Positions 25,791-35,035 of a stretch of 64,000 nucleotides of DNA are shown piece after piece (the first letter of the stretch is position 1; each line of letters starts with the position of its first letter). The stretch spans positions 1 to 64,000 of IMG/VR virus record IMGVR_UViG_3300025133_006890; one strand, 5' to 3'. Under the pieces are notes generated by a model. It was given only the letters and a program-made list of their open reading frames with translations, was not told the origin of the DNA and ran no database searches. A program made the position numbers and the translations under genes. This DNA is from a virus.

Positions 25791-26836
25791 TAATTGCTGC
25801 TGCTGGCAAATCGTCAAGATTTCCCAATACTCGACCGAAATGGCTGTTGACACACCCTCGCGGAGATTTAATGGTCACTGCGTCTATCAGGGGCCTTCCT
25901 GTGAATGAGTTCGAAATGATTCATTTGGTTGTCTTAAAAGAGCACTTGGAAAAGTATCAATGTGAGGGCGGGATAAAAGATGCCTTTGATATGATGGGTA
26001 TCCGCGACAAACTAAACTTGGTCGTGTTGGATGAGCCAACTAGAAATCAGCCGGAAACGGTTAGCGCCTGCCTTCAAAAGACTCAACGTCAAACCTCTTT
26101 CTTTATCAAAGATGCGGATAACTATTTTGAATCTAATTTTATTGAACCAAATTCAATTTCGACATATAATCTCATGAACATGAATAGCGTTAATGCGAGT
26201 AACAAGAGTTACGTTGAAAAGAACGAGAAAGGGCTAGTCACTAATATCATTGAAAAGCAGGTTATTTCGTCAGAATTCTGTTGCGGAGGTTATTCATTCG
26301 CTTCCCCAGAGCAGTTTCTAAAAAACTTTAATGAGATTAAGCATCACGACAATCTTTATTTATCTCATGTCATATTTCAAATGATTTTGAATGGAGTTTC
26401 GTTTACCACAATGCCGGTTCGTGAATACTCTGACTGGGGAACGCAGACAGATTGGAATGAATACAAGTCTAAGTTTGGAACTTATTTTATAGATATTGAT
26501 GGGTTGCTGGTAGAGAACTCTGGACGATTCTTTGAACCATTTTGGGGAACGACCGAAGCTATTCAAGAGAATGTTGATCTCATTAATAAACTTTATTATT
26601 CTGGTAAATCTCAAATTATATTAACCACATCGAGAAGTCATAACCATTCTATTCCCACTGTTAATCAGTTGAAGAGAATTGGCATGCAATACCATCAGAT
26701 TGTATATGATTTGATGCACTGCAAGAGAACCATCATAAACGACTATGCTGCGACCAACGCTTATCCCTCATGCGCCGCAATCAACATTAATAGAGATAGT
26801 CGCACAGAATTGACAACTAAACTAGCTGGAGTTTGA
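25781..26836 (+). CDS. Nucleotidyltransferase fused to HAD-like domain
   Basis: The 351-residue protein has an N-terminal nucleotidyltransferase with a changed loop (AAAGKSSRF instead of the usual AAGxGxR, followed by RPKWLL) and an acidic KDADNYF in place of the usual NxD site. From about residue 230 it carries a HAD domain with DIDG at 238-241, TTSRSH as motif II and KRTIINDYA near the end as motifs III and IV. It overlaps the kinase gene by ten bases. Together with the 23209 gene this gives two mirror-image fusions in one operon. Confidence 0.78.
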   Translation: MDLIIAAAGKSSRFPNTRPKWLLTHPRGDLMVTASIRGLPVNEFEMIHLVVLKEHLEKYQCEGGIKDAFDMMGIRDKLNLVVLDEPTRNQPETVSACLQKTQRQTSFFIKDADNYFESNFIEPNSISTYNLMNMNSVNASNKSYVEKNEKGLVTNIIEKQVISSEFCCGGYSFASPEQFLKNFNEIKHHDNLYLSHVIFQMILNGVSFTTMPVREYSDWGTQTDWNEYKSKFGTYFIDIDGLLVENSGRFFEPFWGTTEAIQENVDLINKLYYSGKSQIILTTSRSHNHSIPTVNQLKRIGMQYHQIVYDLMHCKRTIINDYAATNAYPSCAAININRDSRTELTTKLAGV

Positions 26837-26837
26837 A

Positions 26838-27623
26838 ATGAAAATTGGAGTAGCAATATCTGTATACAATAAAGGACACTTTGTGGCCACCAACATGCAC
26901 ATATTTGATGAGCTGTGGGTAGATAAACCCTATGTTTCGGTTTGTTGTAACGATTTTGGAACGTTTAAAAAGCTCAAGGGATTGAACCTTGACTCTCTTG
27001 TCTTGGGAAGAGATTTACCATATGCTACCAAGCCACAATTAAGGTTGAGACAACATGATTGTATAAGAACATCTATTCTAGCAGCCGCCCCACATTGTGA
27101 CTACATCATTCATTGGCACGCCGATGCATTTGCCCTAGATCAAAATGAAGTAGAGAAACTCATCGGACACATGGAGAAAAATCACTGTCACTTTGCCGCA
27201 AGGGGTTTGTGGAAGTCTTATCGAGATGTCAAAATTCCAGATGGGGATTTAGATGATCACTTTTTCATTATTAAATCAGATCAGGCGCTATTAGTATTCG
27301 GAGAAGGCAGAGAGGCTCCATATAACAACTATGTTGAGTCGCTATCTGCTGCCGGATTGTGTTCGGAAGGTATATTATCAAACGTGGTTCAACGTGTTAT
27401 ACCACAAGATAGAATCCATATCTATTCGGATATGGGAGAGTGCGAAGTTCTACCAAGCAACCGAGTAGATAGAAGATATTCTGATGGAATTGCTCACAGG
27501 ACTTTGCCACCTGTAAACTTTGACAAAGAAAGAAAGTTTTTACATTGTGATGATTTGCAGGAACTTGTTAAAATATTTAAAGAACAGAACATCAACACTG
27601 ATTATATCGTAGGAGAATTATAA
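26838..27623 (+). CDS. Putative GT-A-type glycosyltransferase
   Basis: This is a 261-residue protein. The N-terminus VAISVYNKGHFVATNM looks like a GT2-type start, and IIHWHADAFALD at 90-101 holds a possible metal-binding HxD in place of DXD. SEGILSNVVQRV further on fits an acceptor helix. I do not recognise a specific family, so this is assigned by fold-like pattern and context. The stop overlaps the next start by one base. Confidence 0.55.
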   Translation: MKIGVAISVYNKGHFVATNMHIFDELWVDKPYVSVCCNDFGTFKKLKGLNLDSLVLGRDLPYATKPQLRLRQHDCIRTSILAAAPHCDYIIHWHADAFALDQNEVEKLIGHMEKNHCHFAARGLWKSYRDVKIPDGDLDDHFFIIKSDQALLVFGEGREAPYNNYVESLSAAGLCSEGILSNVVQRVIPQDRIHIYSDMGECEVLPSNRVDRRYSDGIAHRTLPPVNFDKERKFLHCDDLQELVKIFKEQNINTDYIVGEL

Positions 27624-28312
27624 TGTCATTTAATAGAGGATTAGCGCAGAGCATGTTTGGCGTCGGTACAGAAAAGGAATTGCGCGATAAGTTGTATGGG
27701 CGATGGAGTGATTTAACACCAGCTGAAAATGGTTGTATTTTAAGAAGATTAAGCGAATTTGATGAACCAAAATATTGCGAGATTGGTGTTTATTTCGGGG
27801 GCAATTTCTTTAATGTCAGCGAGTTCCTGAAATCATCAAAAGAGAATTATTATATGTATGGGATTGATCTCTTTGAGAATCTTATTACAGAAACACAAGA
27901 GTCTCAAACTCACGACTTGTTCAACAAATGGAACATGTTAAATACTTCCGTTCACGGGGAACTAACAGAGGCTTTACGCAACTTTGGTTCTGAGAAGTTC
28001 TCCCTGCTGAAGGGTTATTCCCACAGAATAGCGGCACACCTTCCAGAAAAGTGTGACGTATTCTTCATTGACGGAAACCACACATACGAGCAGACAATGT
28101 TGGACGCACTGGCGTGTTCCAAGCGGGCCTCCGGTGGAAGTTACTTGATTTTCCACAATGCTTCTGATAACATTAAACCTGATCCGGAATATGTTGAAGA
28201 GGATGGAGGGCCACATCGTGTCGTCGAAGATCTCTGCAAGGATGATAAATTTGAATTCGTTGAGCGCATCGAGCGTTGCGCGGTTGTGAGGGTGAGGGAT
28301 GAACAACATTGA
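27623..28312 (+). CDS. Class I SAM-dependent methyltransferase
   Basis: The 229-residue protein has motif I CEIGVYFGGN (52-61) and FFIDGNHTYEQ (147-157), the same Methyltransf_24-type signature as the gene at 21586 but in a divergent protein. It probably O-methylates a sugar. It overlaps the next glycosyltransferase gene by 14 bases. The two methyltransferases are distant enough to have different targets. Confidence 0.78.
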   Translation: MSFNRGLAQSMFGVGTEKELRDKLYGRWSDLTPAENGCILRRLSEFDEPKYCEIGVYFGGNFFNVSEFLKSSKENYYMYGIDLFENLITETQESQTHDLFNKWNMLNTSVHGELTEALRNFGSEKFSLLKGYSHRIAAHLPEKCDVFFIDGNHTYEQTMLDALACSKRASGGSYLIFHNASDNIKPDPEYVEEDGGPHRVVEDLCKDDKFEFVERIERCAVVRVRDEQH

Positions 28313-29096
28313 GGTTACGATGCACATTACGTCGTTTAACAGACCAAAACGACTCAAAGCTTGTGTAGAATCATTCTTTTCCACATGCCTATACGACATG
28401 TCAAAGTTGGAACTGATTATAGTGGACAACGGTTCAACAGATACACAAGTCACAGATTACATTAAAGCCCTCAGTCCGCCCTGCGCTAAGTATTCATTCA
28501 TATTGAATGAAAGGAATGACTATCCAAGCTGTCTGCGGTTTGCAAAGATTCAGGCTCGTAAGGAGGCAGCTGGCAAGTTTTTTATTGACTGCCCCGATGA
28601 CCATATTTTTGTGGTTCAATCAGATTGGATTGGGGATAGCATTGCGAATCTTCACCAAGACAATACAATCGGGTGCGTTATCCACTTTGCCCAGCCACAA
28701 TATCGATATGCCAAGTTGAACAACAAGATGATGCTACAGCCCACTGGACTATTTCGATCAATTTACAAGGGATACGCTGACTATCACGTAATGAAGCGGG
28801 CCGTTTATGAGCGTCTTGGAGAATATGAATACAAACTTGGGCGTAAAGCCGAGGGCGAGTATATGGATCGGGCTTTGAGTTGCGGGTATTATAGAAATAT
28901 AATGAGATTGCCCGTCGCCTTGATAAACGACGACGGATATTCTTTTTCAAAATCAATAAGTATGGAAGATTTGGCTAGAGTTTTTGAAAAGCAAGAACAT
29001 CCCGTAACAAATGAGCAGTTGATTTCATTAGCAGTTCAGATGAATCTAATTTCTATGGAGAATGATGACAAACCCTCTGATCACTTATCACGTTAA
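28299..29096 (+). CDS. GT2-family glycosyltransferase
   Basis: The 265-residue GT-A enzyme has HITSFNRPKRL at the start, DNGSTD at 43-48 and the acidic DCPDDH at 97-102 in the DXD position. YKLGRKAEGEYMDRAL is in the region that usually holds the catalytic ED base. It overlaps the following gene by 35 bases in another frame. The donor is unknown. Confidence 0.8.
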   Translation: MNNIEVTMHITSFNRPKRLKACVESFFSTCLYDMSKLELIIVDNGSTDTQVTDYIKALSPPCAKYSFILNERNDYPSCLRFAKIQARKEAAGKFFIDCPDDHIFVVQSDWIGDSIANLHQDNTIGCVIHFAQPQYRYAKLNNKMMLQPTGLFRSIYKGYADYHVMKRAVYERLGEYEYKLGRKAEGEYMDRALSCGYYRNIMRLPVALINDDGYSFSKSISMEDLARVFEKQEHPVTNEQLISLAVQMNLISMENDDKPSDHLSR

Positions 29097-29712
29097 TACG
29101 TTTAATAATCTTTTCTTTATTAAAAACTTGGTCATGAGCTTCAAAGAGTGTAATGTCTACGACAATTACGAGTGGATTATTACAGATCACGGCTCTGAAG
29201 ACTACACAAAAGATTTTTTAGATGAACTGTCTTTAAGCGATTCGGTAACTTTAATGACTAAACCAGAGTCTGCTAAACGAGAAAGGCTGACAGACTTTAA
29301 AGGAGACTATCTCATTGAACTTACAGAGTTTTGTCAATTTATAAGAAAAGGTGATTGGGTATCTGAATACATTAGGCTGCAACAATCTGCCAAAGAGAGC
29401 ATTATTCCTGTTTATTATGGTGAGCCACTGCTAGTTGTTGGCAATTCAAACGATTGGGGAAATTATAGCACAGACTATTATGTTCACAAAAACAACGAAG
29501 TGTTTGGTTCCACAATGATATTTTTCAAATATCCGTTTGTTGTTTGTTTCCCCTCTACGTGGTCGATGCGATTAGGGATGATGATGCGACATTATTCATG
29601 TGATCAAACCGCTGTGCCGATTTTTGAAGAAGGCGAGTTACAGAGCAAATTTGCTGATTTGGAAAGGCCGGTCAGTTCTGACGAGATGATATTGATAAAG
29701 GGTATTAGATGA
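29062..29712 (+). CDS. GT2-like protein, possibly degenerate
   Basis: This is a 216-residue protein starting at ATGATG with GGAG five positions upstream. ITYHVNTFNNL and TDHGSED (41-47) match the start of GT2 enzymes, where the usual form is D(D/N)GSxD. No clear DXD follows; ELTEFCQF occupies its place. It may be a GT2 enzyme with an altered metal site or an inactive partner of its upstream neighbour, with which it shares 35 bases. Confidence 0.6.
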   Translation: MMTNPLITYHVNTFNNLFFIKNLVMSFKECNVYDNYEWIITDHGSEDYTKDFLDELSLSDSVTLMTKPESAKRERLTDFKGDYLIELTEFCQFIRKGDWVSEYIRLQQSAKESIIPVYYGEPLLVVGNSNDWGNYSTDYYVHKNNEVFGSTMIFFKYPFVVCFPSTWSMRLGMMMRHYSCDQTAVPIFEEGELQSKFADLERPVSSDEMILIKGIR

Positions 29713-30749
29713 AAGTTGCATTTTTAATAGATAATCCACAGACTTTGCAAAGCATAGTTGGTCTGGTAGGCGAGTTTAGTCGTAATGGCCATGAGTGTGT
29801 AATCCACTGTACTTTTGATATGAATCACAATGACCAGAATCTTGTTTCGTGGAAAGTATTTAGTCACAGAGGAACCTTGTTAAGTAAGTTCTTGAAGGAA
29901 AAAGACCAATATGACAAAACAATTGGGATTAACATGTTCAATAACATTTGGTCAGACATGTATGAGAAAAACTCCAAAGATACATTTGCTGTAGAGTATT
30001 GTTGGAATGAGTTATATAACCACAAGAAAGACTTCAAAAGCAATACTACTTTGTTTACGAATACAGAGTGGTCTAGAGATTCCATAGTAAATTTGACGGA
30101 GTACGATAAAGTCAAGTTTCTTGGTAGCCCTTGGTTCGAGTTTATCTCCCAACATAAGTCAGAGAAAAGACAAGACTATATTGTGTTTATGGCGCCGCAT
30201 AATAGCTATTTTCAAAAGTTTCCCCAAGTCGGCTCTTCGTTATTAGCATTCTTGAACAACCTAAAGGAACAAACAAACAAGATGGGCTTGAAGTTGGTTC
30301 TTAAGACTCGTAAGAAGTATGGTTCAAGGCTAATAAGTCTTGGAACATTTGATGAGGTTGTCACAGATGAGAACCCATTCGACCACTTGAAGTTATACTC
30401 TCAGTCCCGTGGCGTGTTTCATTTCTGTTCGTCTGCTTTGATGGAGCTGGCTTTTCTTGAAGTTCCCAGCGTGTCAATGTACCCCGGACTACACAAAGCA
30501 CTGCACGACACTGACAAGTTTGATGAACCTGTGAAACTAATTGCAGATCGTTATTATAGTGGAGATATTCATGACTCTAGACATTCTCACAGGATAGGGT
30601 ATAATGAATATGCTGACTATGAACTACTCAAAAACATTCTTGACAACTTGGGAAACGATAAAAATTGGAGTGCATATAAGTCAGCCCACTTCTCTGGAGA
30701 TCATACCGGAGCCTCCAAGAGAATCATGGACCTTGTTACTAAATGCTAA
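29709..30749 (+). CDS. GT-B-fold protein, CDP-glycerol-transferase-like
   Basis: The 346-residue protein begins VAFLIDNPQT and has a second half with VFMAPHNSYF, LKLVLKTRKKYG and a donor-site-like run HFCSSALMELAFLEVPSVSM at about 238-257. The S/SxxxELA pattern resembles polyglycerolphosphate transferases and UDP-GlcNAc 2-epimerases, which share the GT-B fold. The HVEAGLR-type epimerase motifs were not found, so I do not call it NeuC. It overlaps its neighbours by 4 and 7 bases. Confidence 0.55.
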   Translation: MKVAFLIDNPQTLQSIVGLVGEFSRNGHECVIHCTFDMNHNDQNLVSWKVFSHRGTLLSKFLKEKDQYDKTIGINMFNNIWSDMYEKNSKDTFAVEYCWNELYNHKKDFKSNTTLFTNTEWSRDSIVNLTEYDKVKFLGSPWFEFISQHKSEKRQDYIVFMAPHNSYFQKFPQVGSSLLAFLNNLKEQTNKMGLKLVLKTRKKYGSRLISLGTFDEVVTDENPFDHLKLYSQSRGVFHFCSSALMELAFLEVPSVSMYPGLHKALHDTDKFDEPVKLIADRYYSGDIHDSRHSHRIGYNEYADYELLKNILDNLGNDKNWSAYKSAHFSGDHTGASKRIMDLVTKC

Positions 30750-31735
30750 TTGAAAAAATGCACATCAAAACAAACGCTTTATTAAACAAGTGTTTGAGGC
30801 CGAAGTCTGTTTACAACCAAGAGGGCCCTATTGATAATTTTGCCGTCATCGAGCATATTAGGAATTTGTACGAATGTATGAATGATGTTCCTTGTGGTCC
30901 ACCCTTTACTGTCGTTGTCCCTGAAATAAATGAAAATGATTATCAAAACAAGTTTCTCCAAGAAGTCCTTAATATTAAAAAGCTAATTAAGATGGACCCG
31001 CTGTATATTAAGGATATTTTGGTTCATGGAAGTATTGCTACGCTAGACTATGTTGAGGGCTGGAGTGATTTAGATTTAATAATTGTTCTAGATGCAGATG
31101 CTCTAAAGAATGAGCACAGCTTTACTAGCGTTAGCCGCAAAATTAGAGATATAGATAATTGTATTCGTAGGTTTGATCCACTACAACACCACGGCGCCCA
31201 TATTTTAATTCCTGATGATTTCGAGATGTATCCAAGCGTGTTTTTACCACCAGAGTTGTATAGTGAAGCGAAAAGTCTGATGGGAGAGTCTGAGTATGTT
31301 TTTTGGAAAGTGCCAAGTCACCAACAAGAACAAAATAGGCTGACTGCAATATGCGATACATTTATTCGGGCTGAACATGATGGGCTCATGCGCCACCATT
31401 CACACTGGGGCGAATATCTCAAAGATAATTTCCAAAATGCTGATAATGGAATGTATCAGATGAAGTATTTCCTATCAGTCATAATGTTGTTACCATCTTT
31501 GTTCATGAACAGGCAGGGCGTGTATTGTACAAAGAAAGATTCGTTCAACCTATGCAGGCAACAAGTCAGCGCTGAGAATTATGATATTATTGATAGAGCT
31601 TCTGGCATAAGAAATATGTTTGCCCAACGCGCCACCGCGAAAAACAATGAGATACCAAAGTGGCTCCAGAACGCGTTGGGAGAAAACTATTTCAGGCGTG
31701 CTTCCAGCCTAACGAAGGAGTTGATATTAAAATGA
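30743..31735 (+). CDS. Pol-beta-type nucleotidyltransferase
   Basis: The 330-residue protein carries the superfamily signature HGSIATLDYVEGWSDLDLIIVL, with Gly96-Ser97 and the two metal-binding aspartates 109 and 111. A helical C-terminal half follows. Enzymes of this fold transfer nucleotides or phospho-alcohols (LicD-type phosphocholine transferases also belong). Placed among glycan genes, it may decorate a sugar. Its stop overlaps the next gene, of the same fold, by four bases. Confidence 0.72.
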   Translation: MLIEKMHIKTNALLNKCLRPKSVYNQEGPIDNFAVIEHIRNLYECMNDVPCGPPFTVVVPEINENDYQNKFLQEVLNIKKLIKMDPLYIKDILVHGSIATLDYVEGWSDLDLIIVLDADALKNEHSFTSVSRKIRDIDNCIRRFDPLQHHGAHILIPDDFEMYPSVFLPPELYSEAKSLMGESEYVFWKVPSHQQEQNRLTAICDTFIRAEHDGLMRHHSHWGEYLKDNFQNADNGMYQMKYFLSVIMLLPSLFMNRQGVYCTKKDSFNLCRQQVSAENYDIIDRASGIRNMFAQRATAKNNEIPKWLQNALGENYFRRASSLTKELILK

Positions 31736-32646
31736 ATCATTACGAAGACGTAATAGAAGAATTTTGCAAGGACAACCGAGATTTAGATATCTACCTCGCG
31801 GGCGAAGTATCTCACCCTGGTATCTCCGACTTAGATTTTCTCGTGTTGGACGAGAAGCCAAAGATCTCCGAGCGGGTCAAGGAACATCTCAAAGGCGGCA
31901 ACGTCATCATATTCCCCAGCCACTTGTTTCACAAGATTGACTACATTGAACAGTTCAATTTGAAGCTGCTGCAAGGACAGATTAGGGAACGAGAGAAGCC
32001 ACCAGAGAAAGAGTTTAAGACAGTTGAAATCATAGAGTGGAGCCCTGAGCGCTTTCTTTACTCTAATAGCAAAAGGATAAATGATGACAATATTCACTTA
32101 GCAATCAAATCAGTTCGCAGGAGCGTTGATAACACTCTGGAATATATATTGGAGCATCATAAAGGATTCGCTACGAAGGGGCAGAATGATTCATTTCTTC
32201 TATCAATCGACGATATTCGAAAGATAAGTTTAGAAGGGGTAAGCAAGCAGTTAGGTGTTCATCATTTTCTTTTGAGCAATCTTCTATGGACGTTTGAGTG
32301 TTACTTCGAAAGGTATTTCTCTCCGGAGACATTGACAGGTGTTGTTTCTATCACTGATTATTACGACTTTTGTGTACTTCAGCCCGGCTGCTCATCTAGC
32401 GCTTTACACGGAAACATTAGATTTCTGCTAAACTATTGGAAGTATCTGATCGAAAATGTTCCGTGTGAGCTATCAACCGAATTAAGTACGCGGTGTGACT
32501 TTCGTGATGACATACACCCGACAATTATCGACAAAGATTTTGAAGCGTTCATCGTTGAACGATGGAAGCTGTTGAACGAAGTGTTCGTATGGTTCAAGGA
32601 CAAAGGATTCAAAAAGGGGATGATTAAATATGGCTGGTTTGTTTGA
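31732..32646 (+). CDS. Second Pol-beta-type nucleotidyltransferase-like protein
   Basis: Start 31732 (ATGA overlap with the previous stop) is preferred over an in-frame ATG at 31660 buried in the upstream gene. The 304-residue product has GEVSHPGISDLDFLVLD, where Gly-Glu replaces the usual Gly-Ser and aspartates 33 and 35 are kept. The C-terminal half is helical. It looks like a diverged neighbour of the 30743 product, though similarity outside the motif is not obvious. The two may work as a pair. Confidence 0.62.
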   Translation: MNHYEDVIEEFCKDNRDLDIYLAGEVSHPGISDLDFLVLDEKPKISERVKEHLKGGNVIIFPSHLFHKIDYIEQFNLKLLQGQIREREKPPEKEFKTVEIIEWSPERFLYSNSKRINDDNIHLAIKSVRRSVDNTLEYILEHHKGFATKGQNDSFLLSIDDIRKISLEGVSKQLGVHHFLLSNLLWTFECYFERYFSPETLTGVVSITDYYDFCVLQPGCSSSALHGNIRFLLNYWKYLIENVPCELSTELSTRCDFRDDIHPTIIDKDFEAFIVERWKLLNEVFVWFKDKGFKKGMIKYGWFV

Positions 32647-33835
32647 CACCGAGGTATTGGTTGTTCATTGTGTAGACACTGAAGGTCCAATCGGCGGCGA
32701 TGTCCGACGAAACCCCGACGGTTCAAAAGAATTTATGGACAACTGGGAAGACATCTCAGAATCCTTGGATGAGATCACCAGTTATGAGTTCCGCAACGAG
32801 AATCGTGATTCGGCTGGCTATCGATACAAATATAATTGGTTCATCATGGACTTTATGGGATTCAAAACTAACCCTAAGAACCGAGTCCAAGCTTACCACG
32901 ATACATACGATCACATAAAGGCCCTTAACACAGCCGAGGACGCGTTTGAGTGGCATTATCACCACCCTAACGCTGAAGGCGTAGGCGACCAGTGGAGCGA
33001 CGACTGGCGCACCTCACAGGAGTATTTACAGATTCTAGGCAGGCGCCTGTTGGAGAGAAACGATTTCCCTTCGGTTTACAGAGCGGGTGGCACTATTGAA
33101 GACAATAGGTGTTCACATTGGCTAGAAGAAAATATGATGATTGATTACAGCAATAGGGCATCCGATCAATCATTTGAAACTGATAATATATTTGATTTCA
33201 ACTGGTATGGTGCGCCAGATCACTGGGGCTATTATCATCCATCGTGGAAGGACTTTACAAAACCTGGAAATATGGATCGATACATTGTCCGGTGCGTTGA
33301 TTTAAAATCTAGGTTACACGAGTTATCACAAGAAGATGTAAATTTGGCCTTTTTTGAAGCTAAGTTCTTTAAGCGACCGGTCATTTTATCTTATTTTAGC
33401 CACGATCATAGAGATATGAGAGAAGAAACGAGACATGCCATCTCTATGATCAAGAAGGCAAGCGCAGAATATGGTGTTAGATTCCGGTGGTCAAGTGCGG
33501 TTGATGCACTATCCCGCGCCGCAAGCTTATATCCTATGCCCGGAATTCAGTCTGCGCTAATAGATCTGAAGAAGACAGAGAATGATTCTGTGTTGATTAA
33601 TTTTTCTGATTTTGTCTATCAAGAGCGACCTTTTGTGTTTACTCTTGACAAGGATAATAATGTTGAGTATCATGGCAATGTCTGGATTAATTGGACTGGA
33701 AATGGATTTCATACAGATTCAAGTGCACAACATGTCGGTTCAGCTAGGCTTAAAACATCAAAGAGACATAGTAGAATAGGTGTTGCGGCCCATGCGTGGT
33801 CTGGACACGCCAGATGGAAGGTAATGGATTTATAA
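32630..33835 (+). CDS. Polysaccharide-deacetylase-like protein
   Basis: The 401-residue protein starts with VVHCVDTEGP (Asp16, Glu18), has WHYHHP near residue 108 and FSHDHRDM near 257. The layout suggests a (beta/alpha) barrel deacetylase or hydrolase with a His/Asp metal site. The last 90 residues look like a separate beta-rich domain. Such proteins occur in surface-glycan loci. Removing an N-acetyl group from a sugar intermediate is the inferred job. It overlaps its upstream neighbour by 17 bases. Confidence 0.55.
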   Translation: MAGLFDTEVLVVHCVDTEGPIGGDVRRNPDGSKEFMDNWEDISESLDEITSYEFRNENRDSAGYRYKYNWFIMDFMGFKTNPKNRVQAYHDTYDHIKALNTAEDAFEWHYHHPNAEGVGDQWSDDWRTSQEYLQILGRRLLERNDFPSVYRAGGTIEDNRCSHWLEENMMIDYSNRASDQSFETDNIFDFNWYGAPDHWGYYHPSWKDFTKPGNMDRYIVRCVDLKSRLHELSQEDVNLAFFEAKFFKRPVILSYFSHDHRDMREETRHAISMIKKASAEYGVRFRWSSAVDALSRAASLYPMPGIQSALIDLKKTENDSVLINFSDFVYQERPFVFTLDKDNNVEYHGNVWINWTGNGFHTDSSAQHVGSARLKTSKRHSRIGVAAHAWSGHARWKVMDL

Positions 33836-34428
33836 TGTATATTGTGTGTATCATACCAGCGAGAGGCGGAAGCAAGAGACTCCCGAGAAAGAACATTCTT
33901 CCAGTTCTTGGAAAGCCCATGATCGGCTGGACGATTGAAGCGGCCATGGGAAGTAGATACCTGAACAGGGACAACATATTTGTTTCATCAGAGGACACCG
34001 GAATACTTTTCGTTGCACAAAAATATGACACACGATACTTTCTGCGCTCTGCCGAGTTGGCTGGAGACAACATTTGGACGCAAGATGTTCTCAAGGATTT
34101 TGTACAAAATCTTGTTAACGTCAACATAACGACAGAATCAAAGCCATATATGCCAGACATTGTTGTCCGCTTACAGGCCAACTCTCCACAGATTGAGCCC
34201 GAGAAAGTCGATGAATGTATTGACAAATTGTTACAAAATGATTTATGGGAAGTATTTACCGTAGATCAAAACGGGATTGAAGATGGCGCAATCCATGTTA
34301 TGCGCGGTAAGTGTGTGTTCCAAGAAGCGCTGAGCGTCTATAAGGCCGTGGTAACTACAGATTATATTGATGTGCACACAAAAGAGGATTTAAAAAATGC
34401 CGAAGAAAAAATTAAAAAAAGAGACTGA
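33835..34428 (+). CDS. neuA: CMP-nonulosonate (sialic-acid-type) cytidylyltransferase
   Basis: This enzyme activates a nine-carbon sialic-acid-like sugar with CTP. Start 33835 shares a base with the preceding TAA; an earlier in-frame ATG at 33796 is inside the upstream gene. In 198 residues it has the defining IIPARGGSKRLPRKNI (6-21), LGKPMIGWTIEAA, VSSED and RLQANSPQ (the usual LQPTSP site). It is shorter than most NeuA proteins (about 220-230). The partner synthase lies 1.8 kb downstream. Confidence 0.88.
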   Translation: MYIVCIIPARGGSKRLPRKNILPVLGKPMIGWTIEAAMGSRYLNRDNIFVSSEDTGILFVAQKYDTRYFLRSAELAGDNIWTQDVLKDFVQNLVNVNITTESKPYMPDIVVRLQANSPQIEPEKVDECIDKLLQNDLWEVFTVDQNGIEDGAIHVMRGKCVFQEALSVYKAVVTTDYIDVHTKEDLKNAEEKIKKRD

Positions 34429-35035
34429 TGTTCCAAAAGTGAAGAAGGAACGAAAGAAAAAAGAAGAAAAGAGAACCAAAGTGGATCGCAACATTCTGTA
34501 CGAGTTGGAGCGCAAGATGGTGAGTTTTCTTAGAACCAAGCATGGCGGCCAGCTTTGGCACTGGTCTATCGCGGTTCCATTGGTCGACACCAGATGGAAA
34601 TCGATATTGGATGCCAGTCCTGAACTTTTAGAAAAGCTGGAAACGAATAATGGTAAGCTTAGTGTGTTGTCGTTGGGATGTGGGTTTTGTATGCATTGGC
34701 CTCTGTTTCAAGAATATGGTGTCAAGAAGTTTGTTGGTGTTGATTTGTTTGAATTGAGAAATGTAGATACTGGCCATGACTTACAGAAGACTACTCAAAA
34801 TTTAGTTGATACTTTCTGCCAAAAGTCTAATACTAAATTATTTGAGGGAGATGTGAGAAATATTGATGAGCTTATGTCAAAGAATGGAAAGAAATCAAAG
34901 AAAAAGTTTGATATAGTTGTTGCTGCCACAGTCGATTATAAAAAACTTGGTTCTACTGGAATCTCAAAAGAATTGTTTGATTCTATTAGTGACAAATATT
35001 TGAAGAAAAATGGGCTAGCGATTTATGTGCCTTAA
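34397..35035 (+). CDS. Class I SAM-dependent methyltransferase with Lys-rich N-terminus
   Basis: The 212-residue protein has motif I LSLGCGF (91-97), FVGVDLFE as motif II and LFEGDVRN as motif III. The first 30 residues are almost all Lys/Glu and are encoded partly in a 32-base overlap with neuA, so this tail may be a by-product of the overlap. Target unknown; sugar or lipid-carrier methylation is guessed from the operon. Confidence 0.72.
   Translation: MPKKKLKKETDVPKVKKERKKKEEKRTKVDRNILYELERKMVSFLRTKHGGQLWHWSIAVPLVDTRWKSILDASPELLEKLETNNGKLSVLSLGCGFCMHWPLFQEYGVKKFVGVDLFELRNVDTGHDLQKTTQNLVDTFCQKSNTKLFEGDVRNIDELMSKNGKKSKKKFDIVVAATVDYKKLGSTGISKELFDSISDKYLKKNGLAIYVP

Noticed and set aside
29709-30749. 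UDP-GlcNAc 2-epimerase (NeuC) that would complete the sialic acid pathway
   Set aside because: The GT-B fold pattern is shared, but the epimerase signature residues were not seen.
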